Source: UBA6244 sp963676875 (lineage in GTDB: Bacteria; Bacteroidota; Bacteroidia; Bacteroidales; F082). From it: a DNA stretch of 64,000 nt. The stretch covers positions 558,001 to 622,000 of the forward strand of contig OY781436.1 of assembly GCA_963676875.1 (NCBI GenBank). Direction: 5' to 3'. Made by a program: the position numbers and the translations under genes. The notes under the pieces were generated by a model that saw only the letters and a program-made list of their open reading frames with translations, searched no databases and was not told the DNA's origin. Positions 59,699-64,000 of this stretch are shown piece after piece (position 1 is the stretch's first letter; every line of letters begins with the position of its first letter).

Positions 59699-61936
59699 CT
59701 AAAAAGCAAAACCCAAATTAAAAAACACCATCATTCCGGGATTAACATTGGAACCCATCAGGCTGAATTCCACGGGACCGATAAAACTATTATAACTTAG
59801 CGTACCGCCATATCCATACATCAAACCACCCATATCCATCAAACCGTCCAAATCAGTAGCGGCATTTCCCATATCGCCTAACGCAGTAAAGTAAATTTTT
59901 TGAAAAAGATTGTATTGCAATCGGATACGTGCTACACCCGCATACATCCCAATTCGCTGAACAAAATGGACACCGGCAAAAGGTTTCATCGTTTCCACAT
60001 AGTTTACTTCATTCAACCCACCTAAGCCAAACCAATGCTGCACAGGAGGGACATCTTGCCGAAGCGTACCACCGGCAAACATTCCCGGGCGTATCACAAA
60101 TTTGTCGGAAACATGAATATTTTGATCGTATTGAGCATAGAAAACCAATGAATTGGTAAATAATTCGTCGGCCCATGACATAGACAATGGCATCACATAT
60201 AGTGCCTTGGCCGCAAATAAAAAACCACGAGTGGAGAAATAGGCCAAATCACGTGTATCTCCTTTGATGCTGATAAAAGCATTGGCGTAGGAATGAAAGT
60301 TGGTCAAAGGCTGAATAAGTGTGTCGATGGAAACATCTTGCCTAAACCTAAAATACTCGTATTGGACTCCCATTCGCCAATTGAGGGAGTTGTCTTTGGT
60401 ACGTGTTACGAAGGCAGATACATTAAATGTAGAGAAATCAATCGTATTTACTTTAACTGTCTTTTCATAATCGCTGAAAGCAAAATTATAGGTTTCTATT
60501 TCAGCACCAAACCCGGGTTTTGATCCATTTGAAACGGTATAAAACAATTTAAGACGTGGATAAGTTCCCAAAGTTAGATCAGCAAATAGCTTACTGCGAT
60601 GACCCAACACATTGCGGAATACGCCACCAACCAATATACTTCCCTGATAATCCACATCGTAATGAATGGCCGCAGATATGTAACCCGGAGCCGACTCTTC
60701 CATCTTGATAATTAAATTTGCTCGTCCATTGCCTGCGGGCTCCAACTCATAAAAAACGTATTTGAAAAATCCGGTTCCATAAACCATAGTGACTGTTTCT
60801 TCAATATCATCGAAATCGACCGTAGAATTTTCGAAATGCTCGAAATAATTATCCAAATAAATGGTGGACATCTTATCGTTACCCTGATAGAACACCTCAT
60901 TGATTTCTATTTGATCCAACGGTTTGGCATCCATTTTTTTGAGCGGTCTGTATTCGATGGCATTCAACGAATCTGCCAGCTTTTTCAATTCTGCATAATG
61001 TGCTCTTGCTACGCGCTCTCCGGTGGCAATTATGGAATCATATTTGGTAAAATCCATCATGCCTTCGTTCACATCAAACTGTATATCCAGATCGATCAGC
61101 TTTTTGGCTTGATTATTGGCAGAAATACGGCTGTATGAAACAATTTGATCAATCACTGCTGTAACCGAAGCCAACTGATCCATATTGTCTTTAAGTGGCG
61201 ATTGCACATCACCTCCAATGATGATTTGAGCTCCCATCTTTTTTATGTTGCCAGCCGGATAATTATTTACCACACCCCCGTCAACCAAGTACTTTCCCTG
61301 ATAATGAGTGGGCGCAAAATATCCCGGTATCGACATGCTCGAACGCACAGCCATAGGCAAGTATCCGCTGTTTAATTCCACTGATTTCCCGTTAAACAAG
61401 TCGGTACCAACGCAGAAAAAAGGAGTGGGTAATTGATCGAATTGGGTTACGCTCCATCCGGGAGAGAAAAACCGGTTGAGCAATAAGTTGACTTGTTGAC
61501 CATAATACAACGATCCGCCCATGCCCAATTTTCGCTTTTTGAACGGCAAAGAAACAATAGACTTTTCCCATAATTCCTTTTCCTCGTAGGCAATATATTT
61601 GCGAGGAATATCGTCGCGCAGCACCATATCCCAATCCTGTTCTCTGACAATTTTTTCAATTTCATCAGCACCGTATCCCAAGGCATAAAGACCGGCCATG
61701 ATACTGCCAATGCTGGCACCTCCCACGTAGTCAACGGGCAAACCAACCTCTTCCATTACACGAAAAAGACCAATATATGCAAACCCTTTTGCTCCTCCTC
61801 CACTAAGTACAAGTCCAACTTTCGGTCGTTCACGTTTTCCCACAGTCCCGTCATCGTCATTTCCGGCCAATAATGAAATTTGGAAAGGGTTGAGAAACAG
61901 AATCAGGAACAAAAAATACCAGCGTTTTAAGTTCAT
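59699..61936 (-). CDS. Patatin-like phospholipase fused to BamA-type barrel
   Basis: 745 residues. The signal peptide is RWYFLFLILFLNPFQISLLAG. The patatin domain (about 35-310) shows the glycine-rich oxyanion motif LVLSGGGAKGFAYIGLF, the serine in VGGASIGSIMAGL and the catalytic aspartate in VDGGVVNNYPAGN. A POTRA-like domain follows (about 330-420), then a 16-strand BamA/surface-antigen barrel ending in GMMVFFNLGFAF. The layout is that of PlpD, in which the barrel carries the lipase towards the cell surface. The phospholipase substrate is not identified. It is encoded 20 bases before pyrH. Confidence 0.93.
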   Translation of the reverse strand: MNLKRWYFLFLILFLNPFQISLLAGNDDDGTVGKRERPKVGLVLSGGGAKGFAYIGLFRVMEEVGLPVDYVGGASIGSIMAGLYALGYGADEIEKIVREQDWDMVLRDDIPRKYIAYEEKELWEKSIVSLPFKKRKLGMGGSLYYGQQVNLLLNRFFSPGWSVTQFDQLPTPFFCVGTDLFNGKSVELNSGYLPMAVRSSMSIPGYFAPTHYQGKYLVDGGVVNNYPAGNIKKMGAQIIIGGDVQSPLKDNMDQLASVTAVIDQIVSYSRISANNQAKKLIDLDIQFDVNEGMMDFTKYDSIIATGERVARAHYAELKKLADSLNAIEYRPLKKMDAKPLDQIEINEVFYQGNDKMSTIYLDNYFEHFENSTVDFDDIEETVTMVYGTGFFKYVFYELEPAGNGRANLIIKMEESAPGYISAAIHYDVDYQGSILVGGVFRNVLGHRSKLFADLTLGTYPRLKLFYTVSNGSKPGFGAEIETYNFAFSDYEKTVKVNTIDFSTFNVSAFVTRTKDNSLNWRMGVQYEYFRFRQDVSIDTLIQPLTNFHSYANAFISIKGDTRDLAYFSTRGFLFAAKALYVMPLSMSWADELFTNSLVFYAQYDQNIHVSDKFVIRPGMFAGGTLRQDVPPVQHWFGLGGLNEVNYVETMKPFAGVHFVQRIGMYAGVARIRLQYNLFQKIYFTALGDMGNAATDLDGLMDMGGLMYGYGGTLSYNSFIGPVEFSLMGSNVNPGMMVFFNLGFAF

Positions 61937-62061
61937 CTCAAGAGGGTTAAAGTTGTTTCATACAAATATAGCCGAATTTTTCAGGTGATGTAAACAAAAA
62001 ACCTCCGAGCGTAGCGATAAGCCAAAAATTTTGATATCCCAAGGAACATTTGAGATCAATG

Positions 62062-62490
62062 TTAAAACTTAGGTTCAAAAGTGTCGTAGTCAATAGCCAA
62101 TTTGGTAAATTGGGTAAAAAAGTTGTTGAACTCCTCGTAATTGTTGTTATTGGCGGTAAAAAGATAAGTATAACCTGCCCTAAACCCCAGTGTATCAGCA
62201 ATAAATATATTTCTGGTCGCGGTATCATTGGTCACCCAGAAGTTTATTCTACCATCTCCCAGTTTCTCTACCAACCAAACGGCACTGCTATCAAACCTTA
62301 CAGAAGCTTCTTTATTACCATATGTACTGATATTGAATACCAATTGAAAAGTTGCAGGCGGATCTATCACGGGTGTGAGGTAGCTATACACCGGGATATC
62401 GCTTTCGGAATTGGATTTGCCACATTCTGCAAAAAAAAACATGAGCGAAACCGCTACAAAAGAGACTATTACGATTCTAATATTTTTCAT
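62062..62490 (-). CDS. Small hypothetical lipoprotein
   Basis: 142 residues. The lipoprotein signal is VAVSLMFFFAECGKS (Cys near residue 23). The mature part looks like an all-beta domain (SVRFDSSAVWLVEKLGDGRI, then TLGFRAGYTYLFTANNN) with a Phe/Asn-rich C-terminus. No family was recognised. It lies between the patatin-BamA gene (gap 125 bases) and secA (gap 95 bases), on the same strand. Confidence 0.7.
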   Translation of the reverse strand: MKNIRIVIVSFVAVSLMFFFAECGKSNSESDIPVYSYLTPVIDPPATFQLVFNISTYGNKEASVRFDSSAVWLVEKLGDGRINFWVTNDTATRNIFIADTLGFRAGYTYLFTANNNNYEEFNNFFTQFTKLAIDYDTFEPKF

Positions 62491-62585
62491 CTTTGGTAAA
62501 ATTGATATAAAAACACCTCACACCACTAAATGGAGACAGCGTGCAAAGGCCAATACAAAAACGATGTGCAATATACGGAAATTGT

Positions 62586-64000
<1,415 letters not shown>

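Overview
This window is a chromosomal segment of a member of the Bacteroidota, probably from the Bacteroidales/Marinilabiliales side of the phylum. This rests on several things seen in the sequence. Many genes are preceded by the Bacteroidota-type -7 box TAnnTTTG, often with TTG about 19 bases upstream. One secreted protein ends in a type IX secretion (T9SS) sorting domain. There are typical Bacteroidota envelope proteins (DUF5686/CarboxypepD-reg, OmpP1/FadL-like, GIN-domain lipoprotein, PagL-like). ProS is of the short archaeal/eukaryotic-like type. I saw no tRNA, rRNA, CRISPR array, prophage or complete insertion sequence.

Layout. 1-7 kb: the N-terminal part of a large secreted multidomain protein (runs off the left edge), dnaK, and a lipoprotein, all on the minus strand. 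7-14.8 kb: the 2-oxoglutarate node. A ferredoxin-dependent 2-oxoacid oxidoreductase (korA-korB, minus) lies back to back with a small 2[4Fe-4S] ferredoxin and the NAD-linked 2-oxoglutarate dehydrogenase genes sucA-sucB (plus). 14.8-24.5 kb: an MFS exporter, nadB, a gamma-carbonic-anhydrase-like protein, then a MarR regulator with a complete RND tripartite efflux operon. 24.5-25 kb: a scar with a broken YoeB-type toxin fragment and a short inverted-repeat element. 25-33 kb: an OmpP1/FadL-like barrel, a low-complexity lipoprotein, proS, and a three-gene translationally coupled envelope operon (PagL-like deacylase, GIN-domain lipoprotein, polytopic membrane protein).

33-45.9 kb: a TPR/PAS sensor kinase with a receiver-only response regulator, mazG, a PAP2 phosphatase, AhpC peroxiredoxin, an orphan TolC-like protein, a helix-hairpin-helix membrane protein, a POT transporter and a T9SS cargo protein closed by a strong terminator. 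45.9-48.6 kb: a sparsely coding, accessory-looking stretch with a nucleotidyltransferase-fold protein and a GFA-family protein as isolated genes. 48.6-53.5 kb: a SpoU-family RNA methyltransferase, an M20 dipeptidase, a repeat-rich intergenic region, an RlmL-like 23S rRNA methyltransferase and a small MazG-like protein. 53.6-64 kb: DUF5686 barrel, AI-2E family permease, YtxH and holin-like membrane proteins; then on the minus strand a secA 3' part (runs off the right edge), a lipoprotein, a patatin-BamA fusion, pyrH and frr.

Most of the window is core metabolism and envelope biology. The parts that core genes do not explain are the inverted-repeat element beside the toxin scar, the hairpin and tandem-repeat cluster near 51 kb, and the low-density islet at 46-48.5 kb. 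I did not find a clearly new multi-gene defence or metabolic system. The most unusual functional arrangement is the pairing of two redox-alternative 2-oxoglutarate oxidation systems around a ferredoxin gene.
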